A stretch of DNA of 64,000 nucleotides, taken from the NCBI RefSeq assembly GCF_002005305.1, contig NZ_CP014782.1, positions 4,278,001 to 4,342,000 on the forward strand, given 5' to 3'. A model generated the notes under the pieces. That model did not search any database and was not told the DNA's origin. It saw nothing but the letters and a program-made list of their open reading frames with translations. A program made the position numbers and the translations under genes. Positions 33,598 to 41,737 of this stretch are shown piece by piece. Position 1 is the stretch's first letter. Each line of letters opens with the position of its first letter. This DNA is from Shewanella psychrophila (lineage in GTDB: Bacteria; Pseudomonadota; Gammaproteobacteria; Enterobacterales; Shewanellaceae).

Positions 33598-34731
33598 TTA
33601 ATACTTTAAATCCTCCGGTATGGGCTGTTTAACAGGAATAGCCGTAGGTCTTCGGCCTCCATGTTGCTGATATTGACGTAACTGAAATACATAAGCTAAT
33701 ACTTGAGCAACGGCAGTAAATAGTCCCTCAGGGATCTCTTGATCTATTTTGGTTGTATGATAGATAGCTCTAGCTAAAGGGGGCGCTGAGATAATGGCGA
33801 TGTCATGTGCTCTTGCAATTTCTCTAATCTTAAAAGCAACTTCATCAACACCTTTTGCCAGCACATAGGGCGCCGTCGACTTCATAGCATCGTATTTCAC
33901 CGCTACAGCATAGTGCTCTGGATTAACAACGATAACATCGGCACTGGGGACTTCTGACATCATGCGTTTCTGAGCTAACTCCCTTTGCATCTGTCTTATG
34001 CGACCTTTGACCTCAGGCTTACCCTCGGTGTCCTTATATTCATCTTTTACTTCCTGCTTAGTCATCTTGAGTTGTTTATTGTGATTCCAAACCTGGAATG
34101 GGACATCAATAATCACGATGAGTAATGTTGACGAGCACAGCAAGATGAACATCCAGACTAATAGGTCAAGCGCACGGTATACATTCCCAGGAAGATGATC
34201 CCGAGATAAAGCCAAAATTTCATTAAAAAAGAAGCTCAAAAGAAAATATGCGGATAATGCGACAACCAAAAATTTGGCAATACCTTTGGTTAATTCCACA
34301 ATGGCCTGTACGCCAAACATTCTTTTAAACCCTTTCATAGGATTCATTTTCTCGGTTTTCGGCATAAATGCCTTGGTAGAGAAGCTGATCCCGCCTAAGA
34401 CGATATTGCCGATAAAGGCCACTAAAGCGATGACTAACATCAGGCTAGCCATGGGAAAGGCCAGCTCTCGTCCTATCATGCTCCAAACCAAGAGCATCTG
34501 ATTTGTGTCGAATACTTGCTCCCTGTCCATAGTGAACATGGTAGTCATTATGGTGACTAAACTAGCGGCAATACTTGGGCCGACCATAGCAAAGCCAACC
34601 GCTGCCGACACTAAAACAGCTGATGTTCCCAGTTCTTTAGAGCGGGCAACCTGACCTTTCTCCCGTGCTTGTTCTAATCGCCTAGGGGTAGCCTCTTCGG
34701 TTTTTTCCTGGCTACTGTCATTTTCAGCCAT
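33598..34731 (-). CDS. flhB: Flagellar export switch protein FlhB (NPEH variant)
   Basis: 377 residues. Soluble N-terminus (SQEKTEEATPRRLEQAREKGQVARSKEL, typical), four membrane helices (about 30-210), then the cytoplasmic domain with KQEVKDEYKDTEGKPEVKGRIRQ. The autocleavage motif normally reads NPTH; here it is NPEH (VVNPEHYAVAVKYD), confirmed in the nucleotides at 33913-33924. Cleavage between Asn and Pro switches export from rod/hook to filament proteins. Asn, Pro and His are kept. It is 48 bp downstream of fliR and 289 bp upstream of flhA, which has its own promoter. Confidence 0.97.
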   Translation of the reverse strand: MAENDSSQEKTEEATPRRLEQAREKGQVARSKELGTSAVLVSAAVGFAMVGPSIAASLVTIMTTMFTMDREQVFDTNQMLLVWSMIGRELAFPMASLMLVIALVAFIGNIVLGGISFSTKAFMPKTEKMNPMKGFKRMFGVQAIVELTKGIAKFLVVALSAYFLLSFFFNEILALSRDHLPGNVYRALDLLVWMFILLCSSTLLIVIIDVPFQVWNHNKQLKMTKQEVKDEYKDTEGKPEVKGRIRQMQRELAQKRMMSEVPSADVIVVNPEHYAVAVKYDAMKSTAPYVLAKGVDEVAFKIREIARAHDIAIISAPPLARAIYHTTKIDQEIPEGLFTAVAQVLAYVFQLRQYQQHGGRRPTAIPVKQPIPEDLKY

Positions 34732-34779
34732 GAACTAGCACTCCCTTAGGTCAGCTCTGCAAGCGCTTAAGCTGAGACA

Positions 34780-35577
34780 TCAAAATGTTCCATCAGTATT
34801 ACACTGAAGCTTCACGAGATCACATAGCAACAACTGAGCTGACGTCCACACTTCACCAAAGTGCTCCATTATCGGAGTCAAGGTTAGCCACAAGATCACT
34901 AAACCACTGACCATGGTCACAGGAAAGCCTATGGCAAAAATATTCAGTTGGGGTGAAGCTCGAGTCATGACACCGAATGACAGGTTTATCAGCAATAGCG
35001 CAACGATAGGCGTGATGGACATGGTCAATGCCGCGCCAAACATATACCCCCCCCACTCAGCCAACATTCTATAACTTGTGATACTCAGACCTTGATCCGA
35101 AACGGGAATCGTCTCAAAGCTCATCACTAGCATACGTATCATGACCAAATGACCATCGACAGCGAGAAAGATCATGGTGGTTAACAGCAAAAATAAGTTA
35201 CCGATCACTGGAGTTTGTTGACCGGAAGATGGATCTACCATAGAGGCAAAACCTAAACTGGTCTGCATACCTATGATTTGGCCTGTGAGAACAAAGGTTT
35301 GCATCACAAGCAAAGTAACGAATCCCATAGCGATGCCAATCAGAAGCTGTTGCAAAGTGATAAAAATCGCAGACGCCGCAAATAGTTCTACATTCTCCAC
35401 AGGGGGTAAAACTGGCGCGATGGCAAAAGTTATCGCCATCGATAACAAGGCTCTGACTCTGACAGGTGTGGTATTAGCCCCGAACACGGCCATCACCATA
35501 AACATACTAGACACCCTGAACAGAGGCCACATGTAAGAGGCTATCGTGTCCATGAGGGTCGCCATTAGAATATCCAT
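34780..35577 (-). CDS. fliR: Flagellar export gate protein FliR
   Basis: 265 residues, six hydrophobic segments, with the conserved LRVSSMFMVMAVFGANTTPVRVRALLSMAITFAIAP start and the GLVILWLTLTPIMEHF end. It forms the FliP5-Q4-R1 export core in the inner membrane. Upstream of its ATG is a 230-bp repeat block instead of the usual tight junction with fliQ. Its own ribosome-binding site is poor (TAGG 9-10 bases away), and a TAG stop of the repeat frame lies five bases before the ATG, so translational coupling is plausible. Confidence 0.96.
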   Translation of the reverse strand: MDILMATLMDTIASYMWPLFRVSSMFMVMAVFGANTTPVRVRALLSMAITFAIAPVLPPVENVELFAASAIFITLQQLLIGIAMGFVTLLVMQTFVLTGQIIGMQTSLGFASMVDPSSGQQTPVIGNLFLLLTTMIFLAVDGHLVMIRMLVMSFETIPVSDQGLSITSYRMLAEWGGYMFGAALTMSITPIVALLLINLSFGVMTRASPQLNIFAIGFPVTMVSGLVILWLTLTPIMEHFGEVWTSAQLLLCDLVKLQCNTDGTF

Positions 35578-35582
35578 CTGGG

Positions 35583-35801
35583 CTAACCTACTGGAGTCAT
35601 CAAGTTAATCACTCGAGTCATATTAATCACCCGAGTCAAGTTAATCACTCGAGTCATATTAATCACTCGAGTCATATTAATCACCCGAGTCATATTAATC
35701 ACTCGAATCATATTAATCACCCGAATCAAGTTAATCACTCGGATCAAATTAATCACTCGAGTCATATTAATCACCCGAGTCAAGTTAATCACTCGAAACA
35801 T
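35583..35801 (-). CDS. Possible leader ORF of hexapeptide repeats between fliQ and fliR
   Basis: 72 codons from ATG at 35801, with GAGGAA six bases upstream, to a TAG at 35583, five bases before the fliR ATG. The product is about twelve copies of a six-residue unit like RVINMT. A GTG at 35816 overlaps the fliQ stop as GTGA and offers a second, coupled start. It has no known domain. The reading frame is a direct result of an 18-bp DNA repeat, so it may be chance, but ribosome-binding site, stop position and lack of in-frame stops make translation believable. Possible role: coupling or tuning of fliR translation. Confidence 0.35.
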   Translation of the reverse strand: MFRVINLTRVINMTRVINLIRVINLIRVINMIRVINMTRVINMTRVINMTRVINLTRVINMTRVINLMTPVG

Positions 35802-35802
35802 A
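35605..35802. repeat. Eleven tandem 18-bp repeats between fliQ and fliR
   Basis: Unit TTAATCACTCGAGTCATA on the plus strand, 11 complete copies without gaps, with T/C at one position and TA/AG/AA at the end, plus diverged half-copies on both sides. All copies have the same length, so any gain or loss keeps frame. fliQ and fliR are normally adjacent, so the block is an insertion or expansion inside an essential flagellar operon. Confidence 0.95.
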
Positions 35803-35812
35803 TTGTTCCTCG

Positions 35813-36082
35813 TCACCCTATGACCTGGGGGATCATATTGACCATCTGTAAGAAGAATTCCATCATGGTTTGAATTAAGGTGTGGCCGAGAAACATCAGA
35901 GCAAACAATGTCGTCAATAAACGAGGAAGAAAACTTAGGGTTTGTTCGTTAATTGAGGTTGCCGCTTGAAATACCGCCACCACTAACCCGATCACGAGTC
36001 CTGGCACGATAATCAACGACACTATGGTCACTATGACTGAGAGGGCCTCCCGGAAGATATCAACCAATGACTCAGGATTCAT
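35813..36082 (-). CDS. fliQ: Flagellar export gate protein FliQ
   Basis: 89 residues, two membrane helices (about 15-38 and 50-75). Typical start MNPESLVDIFREALSVI and the GLVVAVFQAATSINEQTLSFLPR loop. Four copies assemble with FliP and FliR in the export core. It is 8 bp after fliP. The stop (TGA) overlaps a GTG that begins the repeat frame. Confidence 0.97.
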   Translation of the reverse strand: MNPESLVDIFREALSVIVTIVSLIIVPGLVIGLVVAVFQAATSINEQTLSFLPRLLTTLFALMFLGHTLIQTMMEFFLQMVNMIPQVIG

Positions 36083-36090
36083 AAACCCAC

Positions 36091-36837
36091 CTAGATACCG
36101 AAGCTATTTGCAAGAGTACCCATCACCAGGCTCCAGCCATCGACAAGCACAAACAACATGATTTTAAAAGGGAGTGAGACGATCATGGGAGATAACATCA
36201 TCATACCCATAGCCATTAAAATACTAGCCACCACAAGATCCAATACTAAGAAAGGCACGAATAACATAAACCCAATCTGAAACGCAGTCTTTAACTCACT
36301 GGTAATAAATGAAGGAATTAACACGCTCATAGGGACATCTTCGGGCGAATTAATATTCTGATATCCCGAAATTTCGATGAATGTGTCGAGATCTGTTACC
36401 CGAGTTTGGGCTAACATAAAAGTCTTGATCGGCTCTTTTCCAATATTGAAAGCCTGCTCAATATTCATGGTTTCTGCAATATAAGGTTTAACGGCTTCGT
36501 CATATATTTTGTCGAAAACAGGCGCCATGATAAAGAATGTCATGAACATACTGATGCCAATAAGCACTTGATTTGACGGCGTCTGCTGTAAGCCAATTGC
36601 TTGTCTAAGAATCGACAATACCACTATGATACGCGTAAATGAGGTGAGCATGATAATCATGGCTGGCAGAAAACTCATTGCCGTCATTAACAGCAATATC
36701 TGCATAGTCACAGAATACTGAGTTCCACCATCAGGAGTCGTGGTCACAGTCAAGGCAGGTAATACACCATCAACGGCGAATGCCGCTGGTGAGAGTAGCA
36801 ACAACCCCAAGATGAGTGAAAGTGATAGTCGCTTCAT
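36091..36837 (-). CDS. fliP: Flagellar export gate protein FliP
   Basis: 248 residues with a cleavable signal peptide (MKRLSLSLILGLLLLSPAAFA), four membrane helices and the conserved SFTRIIVVLSILRQAIGLQQTPSNQVL and FLVLDLVVASILMAMGMMMLSP segments. Five copies form the export-gate core with FliQ and FliR. It lies 2 bp after fliO, so translation is coupled. Confidence 0.98.
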   Translation of the reverse strand: MKRLSLSLILGLLLLSPAAFAVDGVLPALTVTTTPDGGTQYSVTMQILLLMTAMSFLPAMIIMLTSFTRIIVVLSILRQAIGLQQTPSNQVLIGISMFMTFFIMAPVFDKIYDEAVKPYIAETMNIEQAFNIGKEPIKTFMLAQTRVTDLDTFIEISGYQNINSPEDVPMSVLIPSFITSELKTAFQIGFMLFVPFLVLDLVVASILMAMGMMMLSPMIVSLPFKIMLFVLVDGWSLVMGTLANSFGI

Positions 36838-36839
36838 AT

Positions 36840-37211
36840 TTATGTCGTCTTTGCTTGGCGTAATCGCTCAGCAAAAGACTCAGTCTCTATGCTGATGGGG
36901 GTATCTAATTTATCTATTACCTGTATTTGCTGAGCTGTCACACCGAGTAAATATTGCTGGCCACCCACCTCGAGTAATACCACCTTCTCTTTCTGCCCCA
37001 ATGGCATCACAGCCAAAGTCTTTAATACACTGTGGTTAGATGGCGCTAGATTTAATCGTTTGACGATATATGCCAGCACAAAAATGATGGCGAGCACAAC
37101 GATTAACCCACCTAACATATTGGTCATTGTCGTAATTGCCGATCCTTTCTCTGCGGTTGATGCGACGGTGGGGGAAGCTGCCAATCCACTTGCGAATAAC
37201 GTGTTAATCAT
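36840..37211 (-). CDS. fliO: Flagellar assembly protein FliO
   Basis: 123 residues. One membrane helix (about 28-50, LGGLIVVLAIIFVLAYIVKRL) and the short cytoplasmic FliO domain (LKTLAVMPLGQKEKVVLLEVGGQQYLLGVT). FliO helps FliP assemble. The N-terminus before the helix is short and Ser/Thr-rich. It is 7 bp after fliN. Confidence 0.93.
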   Translation of the reverse strand: MINTLFASGLAASPTVASTAEKGSAITTMTNMLGGLIVVLAIIFVLAYIVKRLNLAPSNHSVLKTLAVMPLGQKEKVVLLEVGGQQYLLGVTAQQIQVIDKLDTPISIETESFAERLRQAKTT

Positions 37212-37218
37212 ATCTACC

Positions 37219-37602
37219 CTATTTTAACTTCTTAATACGCTCGGTTTGGCTAATGACATCAGTCAAGCGTATACCGAATTTATCATTGACAACAACCACT
37301 TCACCATGGGCAATCAAGGTGCCATTAACCATCACATCCAGAGGCTCACCGGCAACACGATCTAATTCCACTACCGAGCCTTGGTTGAGTTGTAATAAGT
37401 TACGAATACTGATGAAGCTACGACCAACTTCCATGGATATTGTCACAGGAATATCCATGATGGTATCGAGTTTCGCTGCATCTTCGGCTGTTAAAGGTTG
37501 GCTTTCATCTGTCAGCTCATCAAGTTCGACAGCCTCAGCTTCCTCTATCGCTTGTTCGGCCATTGCTTCAGCCCAATCATCACCTGTATCTTCTGTACTC
37601 AT
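37219..37602 (-). CDS. fliN: Flagellar motor switch protein FliN
   Basis: 127 residues. The acidic N-terminal half (EAMAEQAIEEAEAVELDELTDE) precedes the SpoA domain (IPVTISMEVGRSFISIRNLLQLNQGSVVELDRVAGEPLDVMVNGTLIAHGEVVVVNDKFGIRLTDV condensed here to its start and end). It forms the lower C-ring with FliM and binds CheY-P and FliH. It is 68 bp after fliM. Confidence 0.97.
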   Translation of the reverse strand: MSTEDTGDDWAEAMAEQAIEEAEAVELDELTDESQPLTAEDAAKLDTIMDIPVTISMEVGRSFISIRNLLQLNQGSVVELDRVAGEPLDVMVNGTLIAHGEVVVVNDKFGIRLTDVISQTERIKKLK

Positions 37603-37670
37603 TGTCTTTACCTTAACTACTTAATTCAGTTTACTATCTTAACAAGCTACTTCCTTAGTTAAGATAGGAT

Positions 37671-38705
37671 TTATAAATCAGAAATGTCTTTAGCTTTAGC
37701 CTTACTCTTACGCGTCACTAAGTTCAATTCAGATTTGACGGTTTCCGGCCGTGGGATTTTTTCGGAGACTCGCAAGGCTAAATTGTCTCTAGTCTTACCC
37801 AACTTACACCTATAAGTGGGTAGATCCTCGACACGTAAGACAATATGTTCAGGCAGATCAACTGGAATAATGTCGCCAATTTGAAACTCCATCACATCTT
37901 TGAGGGTGATCTCTTGATCTACTATGGTTGCGTCTATGCCGACCTTGATATCCATGATCTCGTCTTTCAGTGCCTGGGACCAGCGCATATCCGTATCTTG
38001 GGTATCACTCTGTACACCAGCATCGAGTAGCTCACGTATTGGCTCAATCATGGAATACGGCAAGGTAATGTGGAAATCTCCACCGCCGCCATCCACTTCG
38101 ATATGAAAAGAACTAATTACCACGACTTCCGTTGGGCTGACAATGTTTGCCATTGCTGGGTTGACCTCGGAATCAAGGTACTCAAACTCGACATCCATCA
38201 CAGGAGCCCAAGCATCTTTATAATCTTCGAAGATGATTTTTAGCAATAATTGAACGATACGTCTTTCCGTTGGAGTGAATTCACGACCTTCAATTTTGGC
38301 ATGAAAACGTCCATCGCCACCAAAGAAGTTATCCACTAAAATGAAGACTAATCTTGCCTCCATGGTGATGAGCCCCGTTCCTTTTAGCGGGCTAAATCTC
38401 ACCATATTCAGACTGGTCGGAACAAACAGAGTGTGAACATATTCGCCGAATTTGAGCATTTGCACGCCATTAATGGAAACTTCAGCCGCTCGGCGCATCA
38501 TATTAAACATACTGATGCGCAAGTGTCTGGCAAACCTTTCGTTCACTATCTCTAAGGTCGGCATTCTTCCGCGAACAATACGATCTTGAGAAGAAAAATC
38601 ATAGGAGCGAGCATCAATCTCGCCCTCTTCAACTTCATCTTCATCAACGTCATCTACACCGTGTAGTAACGCATCAATTTCGTCTTGGCTTAATAGATCA
38701 CTCAC
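37671..38705 (-). CDS. fliM: Flagellar motor switch protein FliM
   Basis: 344 residues from the GTG at 38705, which has AAAGG seven bases upstream and gives the conserved CheY-binding N-terminus (M)SDLLSQDEIDALLHGVDD. The longer frame from a TTG has no such support. The CheC-like middle domain (GRMPTLEIVNERFARHLRISMFNMMRR) and the C-terminal SpoA domain are present. It receives CheY-P and joins FliG to FliN in the C-ring. It is 116 bp after fliL. Confidence 0.97.
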   Translation of the reverse strand: MSDLLSQDEIDALLHGVDDVDEDEVEEGEIDARSYDFSSQDRIVRGRMPTLEIVNERFARHLRISMFNMMRRAAEVSINGVQMLKFGEYVHTLFVPTSLNMVRFSPLKGTGLITMEARLVFILVDNFFGGDGRFHAKIEGREFTPTERRIVQLLLKIIFEDYKDAWAPVMDVEFEYLDSEVNPAMANIVSPTEVVVISSFHIEVDGGGGDFHITLPYSMIEPIRELLDAGVQSDTQDTDMRWSQALKDEIMDIKVGIDATIVDQEITLKDVMEFQIGDIIPVDLPEHIVLRVEDLPTYRCKLGKTRDNLALRVSEKIPRPETVKSELNLVTRKSKAKAKDISDL

Positions 38706-38821
38706 AATAATGCCTTTATTAAACAAAAATAGGGAAACGAGCTAACTCATACAAGCGCGGCTTGAAACCTCGTTAGCATAAATCAAAAACTAAAAAATTA
38801 ATCTTGGATTGTTCTCATGCA

Positions 38822-39343
38822 CTACTGCATGACGAAACCAGTAAACAGGACTTTCTCAACGACTTTACGCCCTGTCACAGGTTGTAGCGTATTCTGAACA
38901 TTGAGTAAGGCCAATTGACGCATCTCGTCTTTACCGGCAAGGGTGCTTAACTTTTGAACATCGGCACTACTAAATGTCGTCAGTAGTGCATCTTCAATCA
39001 AGGGGATGTGTTTCTTAATTAATACATCATCGTCAGAGCCGCGCACCATCAACTGAACTTTAATCTCTACCAACCTGGCACGATTCGCCCCCGGCAAGTT
39101 AAACAGGAATGGCCTAGGCATCCCCACATAGAAAGCCTCACCTACATTCATAGGCTCTTGAGTTTCTTCGGTGCCATCAGTATTTTCACTGTTTGCAGTG
39201 CTATCGCTTGCCCCCATGAAAAACCACAAGGCCCCGGCTATAATTAGCACTAATACGAGTCCGACAACACCGAAGACAATCAGTTTTTTCTTACTTTTCG
39301 GGTCTTCATTTTCTTCAAGTTCTAAGGATTCTTCTTCGGCCAT
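38822..39343 (-). CDS. fliL: Flagellar basal-body protein FliL
   Basis: 173 residues from the ATG at 39343 with AGGG seven bases upstream (MAEEESLELEENED). The acidic N-terminus with KSKKK precedes one membrane helix (about 20-40, IVFGVVGLVLVLIIAGALWFF), then the periplasmic FliL domain (FNLPGANRARLVEIKVQLMVRG). It forms a ring around the stator units. It follows fliK by 104 bp; the frame is open 17 codons further upstream but without a ribosome-binding site. Confidence 0.95.
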   Translation of the reverse strand: MAEEESLELEENEDPKSKKKLIVFGVVGLVLVLIIAGALWFFMGASDSTANSENTDGTEETQEPMNVGEAFYVGMPRPFLFNLPGANRARLVEIKVQLMVRGSDDDVLIKKHIPLIEDALLTTFSSADVQKLSTLAGKDEMRQLALLNVQNTLQPVTGRKVVEKVLFTGFVMQ

Positions 39344-39447
39344 TTCATTTCCCTTTAGGCTTAAGTCTGATGCAATCTTGTTATAATAGACCAAGGGTTA
39401 ATGTCTTTTTACCCATCAAGGATCTAATTTTGCTATAGACTACCTTC

Positions 39448-41046
39448 TTATGCGTAATAATCTATACCTGAACGATAACTAGATGCCTGATTTGAGCTTA
39501 ATAGTGACTCATCTGCAGATATTTCATCCAGTTCAGAGTCATAACCCTCTTGTGAATGCTCCGAATGACCCGTTTCACCTTGATCTTTTCCCGAATCACG
39601 TTGAGAAACTTGGCTATCAGAGAGTTGCAAGCCTTGTTCAGCTAATAATTCCTTCAATCTAGGTAATGCTTGCTCAACTATGTCTCTGGTCTGATGCTGG
39701 GCAACTTGAAAGTGCACTTGAGTCTGATCACCCTGGACTTGAATTCTAATCATTAATGACCCCAGTTCAGGGGGGTCTAACCTGATTTCAGCATGTTGGA
39801 TCCCTTGACTCACCATAGTCACTAGCTGTTGCTTCATCACTGGAGAGAAACGCTGGATCATTTCCTGCATCTGGCTCTGAGTGTCATTATTCTGTCTTAA
39901 AACCAACTGAAACTGGGGGATTTCTGATTTACTCTGTGATGTTGAGCCTATTTGCAACCCTGATAAGGTTTTGATGTCAGTATTAGACGTGGATGACGTG
40001 TCACTTAGCGTAGTCCCCCCATCTAAACTGGATTTCAAGGGATTGAGCTGTACCGATAACTCAGCCCCTTTAAGCTGTTGCTCAGCCTTAGTCATCGCTT
40101 CAACAGGAAGCTTTGTACTCCCCTGATCTATTTGATTTTCCGTACGGGTTAACACATCATTCCCTGCACCTTGATGGGTCAAGTTAACCTTACCTATATC
40201 CTTGAATCCGACCGATTTATCAGAGGTTTCCGCTTCAGACAATGGCAAGTTATTTGTTGACTGTATAAGGCCTGCACTTCGGCTTTCATGGCCTTTACGG
40301 ATCTCCCCTCCAACCACAGCAGAGCCCACGCTCACAGTCTGGGAGTCTGAACTTGTCACCGTGGAAATTAATTGAATCAATTTTTCAGGGGGTAAAAATG
40401 CTAATTCCGCCTCAGATAAACCTGACTCTAGTACTAGCTTATCAATAAGGTTTTTATCCAGAGGAACCTGAGTATCAGGATTTATGAGTAAGGTCTCTAA
40501 CTCGACATTTGATACTGTCTGGGATTGCTCGGTCCCAACAATATCGGCTATTACTTCATCTGCTTGTATTGTCTCTTGCGCGGGAAAATTGAGTTCTGTA
40601 TTTTCAGCACCATCCACCACACTCAGTAAATAGTCGTCTAATGTGGGATCACTTGTCGTTTTTTCACTGCCTTCCAACGGCAAACTATCGCCGCTGTTGT
40701 CTAGGTTAGTATTTGCCTCTAACTGACTGGCCAAATTTATCTGGGCTAAAACATGATCAACATTGCTTACAGCATCATCGACAGCTTGGGGGTCACCCTC
40801 TAGCGCAGCCTCATCCCTCTCTACATTAGCCTGTGAGCTTTCTGTAGCAGACATCTTTTCAACATTAGCATTTTTAGCTCGATTTGACTCTCTAGCTTGA
40901 GTGTTCGCTTGTTCTAATGCCGAAGAAAAGTCATTACTTTCAGATGATTGGGCACGACTTTTATCACCTTGTTTTATCCCGCCTACAGATAAGTTATCGG
41001 ATACATTGTCTTTATTCGTTAAGAGTATATTTGTCATTTTCTGCAT
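39448..41046 (-). CDS. fliK: Flagellar hook-length control protein FliK
   Basis: 532 residues from the ATG at 41046, with GGAGG five bases upstream. The long N-terminal part (about 1-390) is Ser/Glu/Asn-rich and variable, as expected for the molecular ruler. The C-terminal Flg_hook domain (about 395-490) includes the canonical IRLDPPELGSLMIRIQVQGDQ and the RDIVEQALPRLKELLAEQGL helix. It measures the hook and triggers FlhB switching. A sigma-54 motif lies 140-155 bp upstream. It is the true FliK of the locus; the protein at 17.6-19.7 kb is only a distant relative. Confidence 0.95.
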   Translation of the reverse strand: MQKMTNILLTNKDNVSDNLSVGGIKQGDKSRAQSSESNDFSSALEQANTQARESNRAKNANVEKMSATESSQANVERDEAALEGDPQAVDDAVSNVDHVLAQINLASQLEANTNLDNSGDSLPLEGSEKTTSDPTLDDYLLSVVDGAENTELNFPAQETIQADEVIADIVGTEQSQTVSNVELETLLINPDTQVPLDKNLIDKLVLESGLSEAELAFLPPEKLIQLISTVTSSDSQTVSVGSAVVGGEIRKGHESRSAGLIQSTNNLPLSEAETSDKSVGFKDIGKVNLTHQGAGNDVLTRTENQIDQGSTKLPVEAMTKAEQQLKGAELSVQLNPLKSSLDGGTTLSDTSSTSNTDIKTLSGLQIGSTSQSKSEIPQFQLVLRQNNDTQSQMQEMIQRFSPVMKQQLVTMVSQGIQHAEIRLDPPELGSLMIRIQVQGDQTQVHFQVAQHQTRDIVEQALPRLKELLAEQGLQLSDSQVSQRDSGKDQGETGHSEHSQEGYDSELDEISADESLLSSNQASSYRSGIDYYA

Positions 41047-41183
41047 GAAGCCTCCAACAAGGCTGATAGTCAATAAACATAAGAGCTATTTTTTAGAAAT
41101 CAAAGATGCTAGAACTATATCGTTAAACTGTGTTGTCAAAATAGTGGCCTAAAATCAAATACCCACAACTCATTCAATAGAGC

Positions 41184-41200
41184 ATGCAATAAAAGCGCCA
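41184..41200 (-). promoter_or_regulatory. Sigma-54 promoter upstream of fliK
   Basis: TGGCGCTTTTATTGCAT on the minus strand, with exact GG-GC spacing. It lies in the 200-bp fliJ-fliK gap and would start the fliK-L-M-N-O-P-Q-R-flhB operon about 130 bp before the fliK ATG. Confidence 0.8.
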
Positions 41201-41249
41201 ATATTGGTCACTTTATTGGGGAAGTATACTGCATCGACATAACGTCATA

Positions 41250-41696
41250 TCAGCGCACTTTTTTCCTATAGAACTGCTGTGATGCAAACTCATCCACCAT
41301 TTTTTGTTCTAGCCTCAATTCCGCTTCCCTAGCCTTCAGCGCTTTATGCTCTAACAGCAACTCAACAGCCTTACGTTTTTGTTGTTTCTCTTGCCAGTAC
41401 TGCTGCCTGTGTTCTCTTTGATTATCGGCTTCGGTGACTGAAGTAACCTGCTTGGTGATTGCTTCATCTACTTGGCGTACAAATTGATGAAATTGGTGAT
41501 AATAACTGGCACTGATATTCTTACCATGATGGCTCTCCATCTGTTTCATATAATCTAAGCGATAGTTTCGCAAAGCCTCAAGTTGGCTTAGGCACTTTTG
41601 AAGTGCGAGTTGAGCTGACTTTAATTGCAACGCCGCCTGCTCCTCTGCCTCGCTAGTCAGTTTCAATACAGTAAGAAGAGGGTCATGCTTAGCCAT
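41250..41696 (-). CDS. fliJ: Flagellar export chaperone/escort FliJ
   Basis: 148 residues, almost wholly coiled coil. KHDPLLTVLKLTSEAEEQAALQLKSAQLAL at the start and KALKAREAELRLEQKMVDEFA near the end fit FliJ, the central stalk protein of the FliI ATPase ring. It is 41 bp after fliI and is the last gene of the fliE-F-G-H-I-J operon. Confidence 0.92.
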   Translation of the reverse strand: MAKHDPLLTVLKLTSEAEEQAALQLKSAQLALQKCLSQLEALRNYRLDYMKQMESHHGKNISASYYHQFHQFVRQVDEAITKQVTSVTEADNQREHRQQYWQEKQQKRKAVELLLEHKALKAREAELRLEQKMVDEFASQQFYRKKVR

Positions 41697-41737
41697 TTAT
41701 ACTCCAGAAAAAGAAGGTCCTAGAAACTAGAAACTGA

